Shown here piece by piece: positions 48,101 to 61,514 of a stretch of DNA of 64,000 nt. The DNA lies in NCBI GenBank assembly GCA_037903475.1, contig JBAJFG010000181.1, positions 186,001 through 250,000 on the forward strand. Reading direction: 5' to 3'. The DNA is from Ancylostoma caninum. Its lineage: Eukaryota > Nematoda > Chromadorea > Rhabditida > Ancylostomatidae. Within the stretch, counting starts at the first letter, position 1; the number at the start of each line of letters is the position of its first letter. The position numbers and the translations under genes are program-made. A model generated the notes under the pieces. The model saw only the letters and a program-made list of their open reading frames with translations. It was not told the DNA's origin and made no database searches.

Positions 48101-48935
48101 GTTGGAGCCAGCCTCTTCAATTTGCAGCGTTTTTCGTTTTCTGGTTTGAATAACACTTACCGCACTACCTTAGCTACTTTCTCTTAAATTTGCAATGAAG
48201 GAATGAAGTAAATGCAAGAAAAATCACCGGTAATGTTGTTTGCTCAACAGATAAGTTCCTTATTAGATCAACGTTGACGACACATTTTTTTCGCTCTGCT
48301 TCACTATTGAACCTTCAACGAGCTTACTATAAGTAACCCATTCCGTCACGAAACATTATTAGTCAATCTTCTCATCGACAACCATATTTCCACACAAACA
48401 TTTTTTTTTGCATCTAAGTTGACCTCCAGCTTCAGCGGTAGAACAGATTCCGCATCTATACACACCTCTCAAGCTATTGCTACCACACTGATCTACTCCT
48501 TTACTTTGCAGCAGCACTTCACAAGCTCAATGGTACTCAAGCGAAAAACGAGCTTTTACCTGCAATCTACAATGCCAGCATAACTCATGTAAAGACAACA
48601 TGGCCACAATTACGTTTATGTACACTTTAACAGACTTCTAAATAATAAACGATATTACACCCAACAAAACAACTGACTTCAAACACTACGAATGGGAGCA
48701 CTACATTGCGCAGTTTGAAAAAACACTAGGTTTATTCATAAAGGTGCTTTCAGCAAGGTCGAGAACTAACGTACAATAAACGCAACTTCGCAGCCCACGC
48801 CGCAAAAAGAATTGGAACGCAGAGGATTAAGTACACATTGCGGCCATGCTTAAATAACAATGACAATTAACAACAACACGCTTGCGAGAAAAGATCATAA
48901 GGGAATGAGAACTGCTTGCAAAGCAAAAAAATCAA
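45149..48935. other. ral-1 3' region and gene-free stretch
   Basis: A consensus poly(A) signal AATAAA at 45612-45617 is the likely end of ral-1 (3' UTR about 460 bases). From about 46600 to 48900 the plus strand is unusually A/C-rich, which fits a long T/G-rich 3' untranslated region of the minus-strand gene at 48936-49985 or plain intergenic DNA. TTTATT at 48731-48736 is a poly(A) signal on the minus strand. No exon chain was accepted here; a 98-codon plus-strand frame at 46935-47231 was examined and not accepted. Confidence 0.5.
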
Positions 48936-49985
48936 CTACTGCCAACCACCGCCAGCATTCCAGTTGCCATAGCCACCTACTCCGCCATAGCCAGTTTGCG
49001 CAGCGGATTTCGAGGGAGCCGCGCCGGCGCCTCCACTCTGCTGGCGAAATAGCGCATAAAGATCTTCATAACGCTCATGCTCGCGTTGCAACTCTCTCTT
49101 CAGTGTCTCCACTTCCTTGGAAAGTTCTGCATTCTTACGCTCAAGCTCAGTGACACGGCTTTCTTCCATGCGGGATCTCTTCTCGTACGGACCATCGAGC
49201 GGCGGGCCAGCTCGTCGCATACCCAAAGGAGCTAATCCATACATAGAACCACCTGGAGGACCACCGTAACGTCCGCCAGATGGACCACCAAATCTTCCGA
49301 GAGGCCCACCTGATGGGGGAAGACCACGCAGTCGTCGTTCGCGCTCCTCTTCTACGTTCACGTGCCAATAGCGACAGCGCTGCGCGCCGCGAGCACACTT
49401 GCCAGATTGAAACTCCTTGCAGACTGGGATTCCCGCGATAGTGTCGCCTTGCGTAACCGCTGCGATTGCTCGCGCAAGCGGCAACGTCACTTCGCGCGTG
49501 TGCTTGTAGCGCTCCACTTCCTCGCGCGACGCATGCACAAAGCGGCAGTTGTCGCGCATACAGCCGCGGTTCTAAAAAGCCTTAGTAAGTTAACGAACTT
49601 ATGCCTCAAAAACACAAAAGTCAATCGCTTTTCAAAGTTAATCAAAACTAAATGCATGAAGCACAGGAACCCTAGACATTAAGCTAAGCTTCCAGGGTTG
49701 TTTAGAATTAATAAAAAGTACTCCTACTAGCTTCATGAAACGCATACACACCTGGAAGTCGATGCAGAAATTGATCATATCTTCAGTGCGCTGCTTGCTG
49801 TCTGCGGGATGGTAGAATTTGCAGCGTGAGCCGCGATTGCATATGTTCTTAAGAAAATCGCGGCAAACGTCATCGCGTTGTTCACGCTCAGCGCCGTTCT
49901 CGTTCGCAGCAGGACTACCGCCGCGCTCGCCGTTAGCGCCCTTCGCTTCCATTTCTTCCTTCTTGTCTGCGCGATCGTCACTCAT
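48936..49985 (-). CDS. ZC3H10: CCCH zinc-finger RNA-binding protein, ZC3H10 type
   Basis: Exons are 49985-49752 and 49571-48936, phase 0, 289 residues. Three CCCH fingers: C41-C49-C55-H59, C74-C82-C87-H91 (its codons span the intron) and C129-C137-C144-H148. Then a Gly/Pro/Arg-rich segment (about 155-205), a coiled coil (about 215-255, VTELERKNAELSKEVETLK) and a Gly/Asn/Trp tail. The order of three fingers followed by a coiled coil matches metazoan ZC3H10, a nuclear RNA-binding protein; the biochemical role here is inferred. I chose the ATG two bases after ATTTTACAG as the start because the upstream in-frame ATGs would lie in the intron or leader. It is divergent from the JADE gene. Confidence 0.88.
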
Positions 49986-50630
49986 ATCTGTAAAATCCTT
50001 CATTAATAGCAGCTGTAACATTGCATGCTACTCTTCACAACACAAGACAGATGCGTAGAAGCGATGATACCCACATTCTGAATAATTTATTACTAATACT
50101 AAGTGCAAACCCATTTGTACAACACTGCAGCTATGAAAAATCAACGGCGATTCATACAATTATCACTTGACAGCGGATAAAATCAGGTGCTGATTGTGCT
50201 GCAAATCGATCACTAGGGTTGTCGACAGTTAAGGTCAGGTTTACTTCGATAATCAAAGTTTTGGAGGTAAAGTAAGCTGTCAGATAATCGTATAACATTC
50301 AGAAGTGGAGTACGCCACGACCAGTAATGATTTTTGATGTAAAGTCTAGCACTGTCAGTACAAGGCCTATCAATGTGGACGTTGCCGCTGTAATTAGAAC
50401 CAAGCAATAACCGAATAATTAATGTGATTTAATTGACAATTTAGGAACTGGTTGGGGGAAAGGCATCAAGAAAACTAGCAGAAACGGAAACTAGGCAGAT
50501 TTCTTGATCTCTATGCCACTTAGCAAGGTTAGTCGACCTAGTAGTAATTTAATTTAGCGTTGTAATCAGAGCCGAAGCTAATAAAATTCAGAAAAATGAC
50601 AGCAGCGATTTCTGCGTCGCTTCCATTCAT

Positions 50631-50974
50631 GGCTTTAGCCTTTTGGATAACAAAAAGTGTCCAACCGTAGTTGTTTGTTGTTTAGATGTGTGTAATCGTG
50701 TCCAACGACGTGTTTAGACATGTAAAACCGAGGTAGGGCTTGATGACCTGTAGTTTGCAAACAGTGCCTGACTTATTCGTATTTCTATTCTAGCCCTAAG
50801 GTTTTCTCATAAAACAACATAGCTGTAGTTGCTGTACAGCAATTAAGTATATTTGCAGTAGACGGAGAAAAAGTTGCACATTGCTCGCAAACTGCAGGAA
50901 GATCATGCTGTATCGTGATTATACATGTCTAAACACGTCGTTGGACACTTTTTGTTGTCCAAACGGTTAAAGCC
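50631..50974. mobile_element. 344-bp TIR element with 9-bp target duplication
   Basis: The ends are inverted: GGCTTTAGCC...ACAAAAAGTGTCC at the left matches the complement of the right end. Internal arms 50698-50724 and 50922-50948 are a perfect 27-bp inverted match, and GTGTCCAAC occurs twice near the left end, so the termini are partly duplicated. TCCATTCAT flanks both sides (50622-50630 and 50975-50983). A 9-bp duplication points to a Mutator-like or related cut-and-paste family rather than Tc1/mariner (TA) or hAT (8 bp). There is no coding capacity, so it is a MITE. It lies between the divergent ZC3H10-type and JADE genes. Confidence 0.88.
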
Positions 50975-51659
50975 TCCATTCATTGTTTCTAGCTAAAAAT
51001 CAATAAGACTAACAAGAGTACTCTGTGCTCCCTCCAACTTCGTGGCGCGAAGGCGCACTGTCATGAATCCTTACGTTTGACAAGTTGCAACGTGTACGAC
51101 CTGCCAAAAGCTCATCTCCTTTTTCAAGCAAGTGCTCCCCCCCCCCTGCTCGCTTCTCCCCAAGGTTTCCATCCGATAATTACAGTCACCCAACCGACAG
51201 AGCCATTCTTCGCACCGCATTACATACTTTACGAACAGTTAACTCAAAAAAAGACACTACTATGTGAACCCAGGTCATCGGTTACTGACCCAAACGTCCA
51301 ACAATCTTGACGACCTACGTGAACTGCAATGAGCAGTTCTGAATCACGTTCTATGTGCAATTCGCTCTTTAATGGATATACAAGACGAGAAAAAGCGGCG
51401 CCAAATAAGTAGTTCCCCAATAAAAGCTGAAAGAGTTCATAAACCTTACTGCGATGGCAACGCTGTCTTACGTTGTGAAAAGCGGTAAAGACACAACGAA
51501 ACCGAACTCGACGAAATAGCAAAACAATCACTGCAAAATTAGAGGATTCAGTAGAAGAACTTCCAAAAAAGGCGGAAAATACGCTGAGAGCTGCACCGCA
51601 AGAGGAAAACAAACCAAACGATAAGCAAAACGTTCTCGGAATGAGCAAATCGATATCAG

Positions 51660-51942
51660 CACGCACTGCGTCGCCAGCACCGCGCGGCGCGCGTTTAGAT
51701 GTGCAGGTTGTCCATTCCGGATGCGTCCTTTAATAGCAGTGGCGCACAGATCGCGAATTCAAACGCAGCACGCGCCCTCGTCCGGCCATCGACGCGTCAG
51801 CTACTGGGTGGTCTTTGGACGGCGGTGGCATCGGCTGTCGACGTCCGCAGTATCGATTGGAGATCAGAGCTCGAGATCGGATCAATAGTTTGTGGGGGAG
51901 TCGGTCTGGGTGGGCGATTAGGCAGGGGTTGTTGCTTGGAGT
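51660..51942 (+). promoter_or_regulatory. CG-rich promoter/5' exon candidate of the JADE gene
   Basis: This locally CG-rich block ends at a good donor (TTGGAGT|GTAAGC at 51942) that could splice to the acceptor at 52168. An ATG at 51699 opens a frame through it, but splicing to 52169 would hit a stop at once, so it is probably 5' untranslated or used with another acceptor. Its position suits transcription starts for the plus-strand JADE gene. Confidence 0.35.
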
Positions 51943-52179
51943 GTAAGCGTCACTCTTTGTGTGTGAAATGCTCCCATATAGTAAGCTCTGGGACGGTATA
52001 TCCCCTTTTCCCCTTCATTTTCCACAAAATGTAAGTTGATTCACGTCATTCTTCCACTTCTTCTATGACTGTCTTTAATTGTACTCCGTTGAGAGTTGCG
52101 CCTTTCCAGTTTGTCGTGCGAACAGCTCTTTTGCCCCTGAGCCATATAAAATATTTGTTTTTCTACAGAAAACAGTCAC

Positions 52180-52197
52180 ATGACAGTTACGAAATGA
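52180..52197 (+). CDS. Upstream ORF of five codons overlapping the JADE start
   Basis: The leader between the acceptor at 52168 and the main ATG contains ATGACAGTTACGAAATGA. Its TGA overlaps the main ATG by two bases (ATGA at 52194-52197), the geometry that favours termination-reinitiation. If the real start is in an upstream cis-exon this would not be a uORF, because the main frame is open across the leader. Confidence 0.45.
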   Translation: MTVTK

Positions 52198-55100
52198 CGC
52201 CAGCTGCACCACATTTCGACGGTTTCGCCCCAAAGGCGAAGTTCCGTGGAATCCACAGACGTATATTTGGGTCGGAAGCATCAACGTCGAATGCCATGAA
52301 GAGATCCCCAAAACTGAAATCTGATCAGAAAAGTAAGGAAATTTTATCCACTTGCAGTTTCTATCCAAAAGATTCTTTCAATTTCCTTTTTTTCGGCTTT
52401 CCAGGAGTGGTGAACTCTCCATTATCTAATGCTGAAAGTTGTGATGAGGAAGATATTTCTCCGAAGCGGAAGCGTTTTTCGCCTATCTCTCATCGTTATA
52501 GTAAGTTTGGTTATTCTCTCGTTTCTTTATGATATGCGTAACTCAAGGTTTTTGGCTTATAATTTTTGATTTGGCTTTTCATTGTAGATAAAGAGGCGAG
52601 CCACATCCGTTCTGTTCACACGAAACTTTTTTCTTTCACGAAACTTTTATCATTTCCAAAATTATTTTGTCGGCTGAGAAACTTATGCTTAACTAGTCCG
52701 GTTAGTTGAGTATTTCGCGCTCAATGTCTATATCCAAAACCACTGGAGTGCCCGTAGTGGGTAAGATAAATATTGGAGGCAGCATTCACGGAATTTCTAT
52801 GTTGGAGATTCCGCTGTATATCGGAGTTCCAAAGACGTTGAACTCATCGATGAAGTAGCGTGAAACAAGCGGTAAACACAGGCAATGATGGCAGTATTTC
52901 CTGGGTGCTCCGCGTCTGATGCGTGAACGAGTGTTCCGGTGATGTGTCCTGACACGAAACCCTGATAATTGGTACACTCTCCATACATGGGTGTAGGTCT
53001 TATGGCGCGATTCTTCGGCTGGCACTATGGACAGGATGAGTCTGAGGCACGCTACTACCACCCGATTACTGTCACGCGCTGCGGTTTGCTTGGATCTGCT
53101 TGACGGAGCAACTCATCCACTTTTCCGCCATTATCCTACTGTGGAAGAGAGCGTGCAGAGTTGAAGATAACTCTATGTAACGAAACTTTGGAAATGGGTT
53201 CCAATCCTATATGCGCTGCACTTTTACATAGACTTGATAGAATTTTGACGGAACTAATCTTTACATAGATCAACTTGGCGTCAGGTATTCATCTTTGGTA
53301 TTAGGTCGTCAAGTATGAAATGTTCGATTTTGCATGAGAAGATTTCGAGTTTTGTTTCTAAAGCATGATGCAGTATAAGATATATGATCGAAAAGCCAGG
53401 AAGTGGTTTTGAAAGGAAAAGGATGTACCTTCATAATGAAAAACACGAGAAGAGATCTAGTAAATCTTCGAAGATAGAGACTGTCAAACTGACCGCTCAT
53501 AAAATCGGACATTTCATACTTGACGACCTAATAGAAGTCATTCCTAGCACCGCTGAAATGTTCAAGAACTTCAGAAAGCCAAAATTTCGAGTAATTCAAT
53601 TGTTCAGCAGTTTGAAATTGGAAAGATTCTGTATTAGGAGTATTCGTTCGAATGTTTCAGAAAACTTCCTATCTTAACAGAGTATTCGTTGAGATTCCGT
53701 AGAAATTTCTTTATTTCGACAGTACATTCACTTGGGTATTCAGATAAGCTTCATGTTCGAAATGTTCTTTCATCCGTATACCCTAGAAACCACTGGAACC
53801 GCTAGTTCAAAGTCCTTCTCTACGGTCGGATGGTGGTTGGATGGACGAGTCGCTCCGTCAAGCAGATCCACGCAAACCGCTACGCATGACCGTAATCGGG
53901 TGGTAGTAGCGTACCCCAGAGTCAGCCTGTCCATAGTGCCACCCGAAGAATCGCGCCATACGACCGCCCCCCTCCCCCCCCCCTCCATACATCACACGCG
54001 CACACCCAGCCTATGGTGTTAGCGGGCGCGATGAAGCCTTTTTGTCCATGTCAGTAGGTGCAGTATCTCCACAGGTATGATTCTACTCACTGTGTTCAAC
54101 TTACTGTTGTGATTGTCCAGCGGCCGGATTCACGGTTAGCGACTCCTATGAGGTGAGAATTTCGGTCGGTGCTGCCTTTAATGAATCCCGGTTCGTGCGA
54201 TGCATCACGCATTCGACTCCATGAGAATATCGTAGAGGCATTGATTATGTACAGGAAACTCCAAACGGACGCAGACAAGAGTCGGAACCGCGGCGCGGCT
54301 CTCTTTGGCAGAGACGCAGGTGCTCTGTATGTTGAGCGCCCATATCTCTGCCCAAGAGAGCTGCGCCGCGGCTCCGACCTTTACGTCCGTTTGGAGTTCC
54401 CTGCATGTGATCCGTACTGTGACTTGCGCCGACATATTATGAACTTAACTTTGTTATTCATTCCGGAGGACATCTCTCCCTGACCCTGAACAAAGAAACA
54501 AATTTGGGTTTCGAAAACTCGGCGCAGTTGTTCTAGCAATTTACAAGCGTTTTCAGGTTCAGCTCCAAGCACTTCCAACAAGTCACATTGCGACACACAT
54601 GTGGAATTCAGCGATGAGGATGCGGATGAGCTCCACTCGTCACGTGGCCCGAAGTCGAACAAGTCAGAGGCATACAGTGTTAAACGCAGTAATGGATATA
54701 TGAAACAAGAGTATTCTCTTACAGATGAGCAGTGAGTGCAAGCCATCTCAATCGAAAAATGATATCATATGCTGTTGCAATTCGGAAAATTCATCTATTT
54801 TGAAAAGTTTGCGGAACACCTTAATGTTTTCATAACCTTCTACCTTGCATAAAACTCATTGCAGAAGCATATGCAGGATACTTACTACTGTTTGTTTTGT
54901 AGCTCAAGAACCGACAAGTTAATTTTCATGTTGAAAATTAGTTTTTTTTTTGATTGGTGCCAACGTTGTGTTCGTTGTTTTACCTGAGATCTTTGATGAT
55001 CTTATCCATTGAGCTACTGTTCTGAGTACTTCCAGATCGAATAACGGCAGCGGTCCCGATTCACAAGGTCATGGCAAGCGCAGCTTTTACATTGTTCAGA

Positions 55101-58100
55101 ATGGTTAGATTTCACCTAATTTTTGCATGAATGTTTATGCTGTCAGCATCAACGCACCATTTCTTTCCAGATGGACGACCAGCTGAGATGTTTCGCACAG
55201 ACTTACTTGACAGATTGCGCAAAGGCGTAGACGCAAATGCAGATAGTGACGATGATGATGTGCCTGGGTGTGGCCTGACGCGTATGACAGACAGGTAGAT
55301 CTTTGATGTAGTTAGTTGATGATTGCTTTTTCATTGCTGGAGTGAAGATTTAGTAGTCGGTAGGCTCACGCATCGTATATAGAAAGATCTCATGTGCACT
55401 TGATCTCCCATTTTTTTTTCAAAGATATTTTCTTATCCTCAGCAGTGTTGCAATATTTACTTCGTTCGTTGTAGGATTTTTTTCCCGCTTATTTTGATCA
55501 AGTTAAGTACTACGGTTAAGATTAAATGTTACTGTAGCAGCTACTTTCGTTCACTTGTCATTTGTTGCTTTAGATGGCGCACTGAGTGGAGTTACGGCAC
55601 TCAAGTTCCGTTACACCCAGATGCAACATATGCCAACGAGGTTCGCGCCTCTGCCTTCAAGTGCCGAAACAATGACCTACGTTGGTATGTGAACATATGA
55701 TAAGCTCAAATTTGATGTCTTTTATTTGAGTATTGTTTGTGTCGATTATGCTTGATTGACCGAGCTCTTTAAAGGGAATTTTGCCATAATTTGGGTCAGA
55801 TCTATGGTTCCTTTTGTTTCAACGCTATTCCTCCTGGATACCCTGCAAATACTGCTAGCTGCTATAATGAATGCAGGGAATTCATTGCAGTCGGCAACAA
55901 CAGCGTCGCTTATTGATGAAGAAGTTCCTTTCCAAGCCTTATGAAGAAGTTCCAAGAGAACCTTTACGCCTTTACGAAAGTACGCGATTAGATGAACAGT
56001 GGTTGAAATTACTGAATGAGGTAATTTACCGTAGTTTGCGAGCATTTCATGTCCCAATTTCGTTTTTTTAGCGACGTGTGCAAATGCAGAAACCGGTATT
56101 GAGCATGGATGCTTTTTTGAAAATTATGAATGCCTTCGAAGTTGACTGTTATAGAGTAAGTTCTCAATAGCTCTTAACGTTTCCTTCTTGATCTTCCCCT
56201 TGTAAGTTGCAGTATTCCAGAATATTCATAGAAAACTTCTGGAGCCTCTTCACTCGCCAAGCTCACGCCTAGGCGAATACGATGAAGAGGCGGCGTGTGA
56301 CATCTGTCGAGCGGTGGGTTTTGCTTTCGTACTATTTTGTTCCTCATGCAATGTGGATGCGCTTCATATAGTATGGAACTACTCAGACTAATTCCAGTGC
56401 GAATCTGAACCAGACGATGAGATGGTGTTCTGTGACGGCTGCAATCTATGCGTCCACATGTCATGTTATGGGCTGCAGGTTCTGCCACCCGGTGAATGGC
56501 TTTGCATGAAGTGTCGGTACTGTTTCGGTAAGTTTCCTTTTATTCGTAATTTTGCATTCTCTTCTATCACTGAGGGTTGTGCAACTTCTTTTCATCACAA
56601 TTCCATGCCCTACTTCTGTAATGTCTTCTTCCATTTTTTCGCATCGGAAAGTACCTCGCAGCCGATGGTTTCGAAATATTTTCTGCCCTATCAGCGAATA
56701 ATGGATCGATTGGAGCGGGGACTCGCTCCGTTTCAATCAGCAAACAACGCGTGAATTTCACGTGACCCGTGCAGTGGCGTCCCGCGCGAAATCTTGCATT
56801 GGCGCGCCAACTGCGGCAAGGTCACGTTTTTTCAATTGAGTACGCTCTGTGATGTATGTCAAGGAAAAACGATAGCTGGCAACAGTTACCAGCTATGAAC
56901 CCGTGTGTCAACGTCCTAGGCAACTGTAGCCTTGCCAGCAGTTGGGTGATTGAGACATAGAATCGCTGCACTCACAAGTGTGTGATGTATACTTTATCCG
57001 GAACGATGGGGCCGCTGACGCGGTCGGGGATCCAGAGGCGGCGCTGCCGACGGTCAGGTATTCGGAATAACACTAATCAAGAAACTCACCGAATCGGGCG
57101 GAAATTGTAGTAAAGGTGGTGAATTGGAAGAAAGGAACATAAATATTAAAAAAACAACCAGATAATGGTTGATCGAATCGGGGTATGCTGCCAAGTAGAC
57201 CGCGCCGCCTCTGGATCTCACGACCGTGTCAGCGGCCCCGTCGTTTCGGATAGACTGTATCCTCCATTGTACATAATGATTTTGAAGTCGTTAAATAAAA
57301 ATAAGGAAGATGGACGCAACCTTAGGAACCTTTTCTAATACAGGGCATTCACCTTGGAGTAAACATTGCGTTGCAATACGCTCGCGAGCAATAGAGCAAA
57401 TTCTGAATCGAAAGGTTACATCCGAACCGCTAAAAACCACTCGCAACCACTAATCTAGCGAGCTTTTCAATAAGAAAAACGTTGCCGGGGACCGAGTCGA
57501 AGGTAGTCTCATCTTTTTCCACGATATCAAATCCGGCTTATTTACTGCCGTGACTCCGTCGAACATCCAGCCTACCGGAAATATCCACTGCCGCTTGAGT
57601 CGACGTCCATAAACGTATCAGCCTGTCATCCACTAGCTTATATGAATTGCTGGCCCACGCTTTCAGCGATGCTCTGGATGATTGATATTCGGCGCAGCTT
57701 TAGACCGAATAGTCTTCAATTTTCCCACATAACTCTTCATTCCTTCTGGTAGGATGGTGCAACATGCGCATCGTGCGATATGGGTGTGTGATGCTTTGCA
57801 TGAGATGGCCTATGCGGCTTGCCATCATCATAATTGATCGTTCGTCAAGACTGCCGCCCTGTTCGAGATAACCGAAATTTTGTAAACTTTCCAATATTCA
57901 GGCCGAAACCCTCCTTGCATTCTGTGTCCAACCATAGGCGGTGCACTCAAATGTACAGACAAGAAGAACCAATGGGCACATGTAGTTTGTGCGCTTTGGA
58001 TACACGAGTGTCGGTGAGTTTGTGACGAAGGAAGTCTTACTCCTTCCGCTGGGAATATACTAGTAAGCTTTGATGTGGCGAGCTGGGTAAGACGAACATT

Positions 58101-61100
58101 TAACTTAGTTATTAGACGATTGCAAGTTTAGCTATTATAGGGTTAGCGAATATTTTCCGGTTGTACTGTCGCAAATTTCAGAGGAGATCACGCCTGTCTT
58201 TGCTGTGTTTTAAGTTGTTTGTGTACTTCTGTTGAACAGCTAACTAACCGGCAACCTAACTCTTCCCGGATGATTTCAGATTTGGAGATTTCGAAAAGCG
58301 CGAGCCGATAACATGTATTGATGAGATACAAGAGGAGAGATGGATAGCAAAGTGGGTGACAAATTTAATTTATACGCCCGCCTTACTCAATATGTGTATT
58401 TTGTCGCCAAATAACCTCCACTTTGCAACCGAATTACCTACTTCTCTAATTCTGAGGATGCGAAGTAGCTTTTCTTTCAGGTGTTCTATTTGCGACACTC
58501 GACAAGGAGCATGCATAAAGTGTTCAGTAAACTCTTGCAAAACTTCATTTCACGTTACTTGTGCTCTGCGAAGTGGATTGGAGATGCGTATTGAACAGGT
58601 ATATTCATTATGCCCTTGACTTACAGAATGATTTTCAAGAAAATTCCTAGGATGCTGACGATGACAAAGTACACATGATTTCTTTGTGTCCGAGACATCG
58701 CGCAGCAAAATTGCTTGAAGGCGATGAAGGCAAGTACGAACAGAGTCAGGTAGGTCATCTCATTTAAATCTATGAATATCTTTTCGCCTTGAAAAGCTTT
58801 TCTGTAGCAATCTGGCTCCGATGAGGAAACAGAGGGAGAGTCTAATTGTGGCCCTCTAGCAAAGCTCGAACGAACATGCTACCAGTTTGTTGATTATAAG
58901 GAGATTGCAAAAAGGTAGAGATTTCTTACGTTTTTGCATTGGTTAATTTTGTCTCGGGACCATTTGCATCTGTTGTAACTAATTAAGGCTGTCATTGGAC
59001 CTTTTGTCTGTTTCTGACGTATTCGAATACTGGAAGTGGAGAAGACAGAATAGGAATGGAAAGCCACTAGTCGACAATCTGCAGGATGAAATAACGGTGT
59101 GTCAGCTGCGCAGCTGTTCTAACATATAAATATTGAGATAGCTTTTCATTATTTTTTTAGATAGCAGAACCAGAAGCGCTCCAGTTAGAGCTCCCTGACT
59201 ATCTAGAGATCAGCGCTAGCGAAGCACAGCCTGTGGTGAAGAGAGGGCGTGGCCGGCCAAGAAAAAATGTTGCTTCAACTGAAGACGCTGCTGCACCACC
59301 GCAGCCTCCGAAATCGTATAGTGCAAAGAAGATAACGAAAACAGTTCGGTCTTGGGTGAGACTATGCAACTCTGTGCACAAGGCTAGTTTTCTTACGCTT
59401 GGCGCATTTAACACGTTCTCTTGAAAACAAATTTTTGGTTCTTGAGTGTGGTTAAATCTTGCTAAGAATTCCATCATTGTTCGTGGTTCAGTCGTTTCTT
59501 CTCTACCCTCGTAATTGTGTCAACGATTGTAGGGACAGGATTTGCTTGGCCTGGTTTTGAGACAAGCCAAGGAGAAGCGGAATTATTTGCATACTTGTGC
59601 GGGAGCTGCATTGCTTATCGCTGAACATATCTCACGACCTGTGCCTCTCAGCCAACGTACGATCACGTATCTCAATGAAAGCATAGAGGTAGTCAGGTTT
59701 GAAAGACGTTATTTTTAATCCATATTAGTAGTTGTGCGCTATACGTTGTTGCGTTTCAGGGTCTGTTCACCAAGGAAGTGATGGACGAAGGAGTTGCTCG
59801 AGCTGAAGAATTCTGTCGTATTTCGGAGCCTCCAACGCGTAGTGAATCTCCGTTCTTACCAACGTGAGTTCGTATTCGTTATTTTTAAACGTCACCATTT
59901 TTATAAAAAAATAATCTAAGATGTGGCAAGCAGGTTGTTTTTAGAAATAGTCGCGCATCTACTCCTTCGTCATCTTCTTCCGAATCATCTTATCGTCCCC
60001 CCTCTGAGGCATCTTATCATTCGCCAGAATGTCAACATTTAATCATCACTCGAAGCAAACAGGAAGGAAGGCAGAGCGAGTGCGTAACACTTTTTTCTGT
60101 GGGGTGGCGGTCATGAAGAACGATAGGTCGTGACAGCTGCCAGCTGCATAGTGCAGCCCATACAAAGGTTGCCCCGCCCAACTTGCGTTATGCGCATGCT
60201 TGACTAGCCTGTTCGAAGGACCGAAGACTTTATTCGGCTTGGGGCTTCGCAAAATGTGGAATTTCTAGGTCTACAAACAAAGGAGAAACACCGCGCAGCA
60301 TTTCCATGTCATATTTTAATGAAAATTAAGCATTAACTGCTTTCTTCTTATTGATCCTTGTTTAGTGATGACATAACCATCTCTGTCAGTAAAAAAGCTT
60401 TCACCATCCGAAACTGAAACACTTGGAAGTCTCAGTGACATGACTAGAGGTGGGGCTACAATTGCATGGGATATTGACAGACAGGTTCATGATAGCCAAC
60501 TATTGCCAGCTATCGTTCTTCGTGGCATACACCCTTTTCTGTGCATTCCCGGTTGCATGAAGCGTGCATTTAATTTGTGTCCAGTATTCTGCGTTTTGAA
60601 CTTTCTTTTACATTTCAGTGTCGTGCCAGTAGAATCAGGCCAACGTCGAACATCGTTTTCTGGCCCACACTCCGAAACGTTGGAAAAGAAACAAAAACCT
60701 TCCCTCTCCGAAGACATGGAAAAACAGCGTCGAGTAAGAAGAGGGACCCTTCGCAGCTCCGATGTTAAAGCGACTGGTGAATGTGCTGGAAAATCTGGGG
60801 AGTCCTCTGAAACGCTGAAACCAACAAGCGCTGCATTGCGGACGAAAAGCACAGCAAATGACGACGTTCATAATCGGGAGATTGGGAAGGATGCACGCAG
60901 ACCCGTTGACAAATCGAACGCACCTCCGTGCAGTACTAACGCATCTCCTTCACAGCGCCTATCTTTACCTAAAGGCGGTGCAGATGGATCTTCTGCTTTA
61001 CCAAGTTCTGAATCGAAAACATGTATAGATGGAAGTGAGACTTACTCAAGAAAACGTCTTCGAAGCTTTGAAACGTCCACTACAACACCACAACTGAAGA

Positions 61101-61428
61101 CTTTAAGGAACACAACCAAGGATTTCACATACGGGTGCTGTATTTCTTGACGTGGTTGCTTATCGGAGCGCGTAGTACTAAGAAGATTTGAACATTTATT
61201 CAAATATCCAATTGCAGTATGCGGAAGATCACTCATGATAGGGATGGTGTGGTTTTGAATGAACCTCGGACTCTGAGGTCTCGTGCTAGCCTTCCTCCCA
61301 TGTTTCAAACGTCTCGGAGCGCTGAGAAGGGACCTTTGACATCAGGAAAAAATGGTGTGTTTTTTTTTCTTGGTGAGGCCACGTTTGTGGATGAGAAAGG
61401 TGAAGAGAAAGAGAGAGAGAGAGGAGGT

Positions 61429-61461
<33 letters not shown>

Positions 61462-61466
61462 GAGGT

Positions 61467-61514
<48 letters not shown>

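Noticed and set aside
55879..55890. JADE acceptor at AATGCAG (55877)
   Set aside because: It gives an early stop; the acceptor 14 bases later (ATTGCAG at 55890) keeps the frame and matches JADE-like sequence.
60389..60484. Extra JADE exon ending GACAGACAG|GTTCAT
   Set aside because: Using it breaks the phase into the 60619-61134 exon, whose frame is fixed by the compatible downstream junction at 61134/61218.
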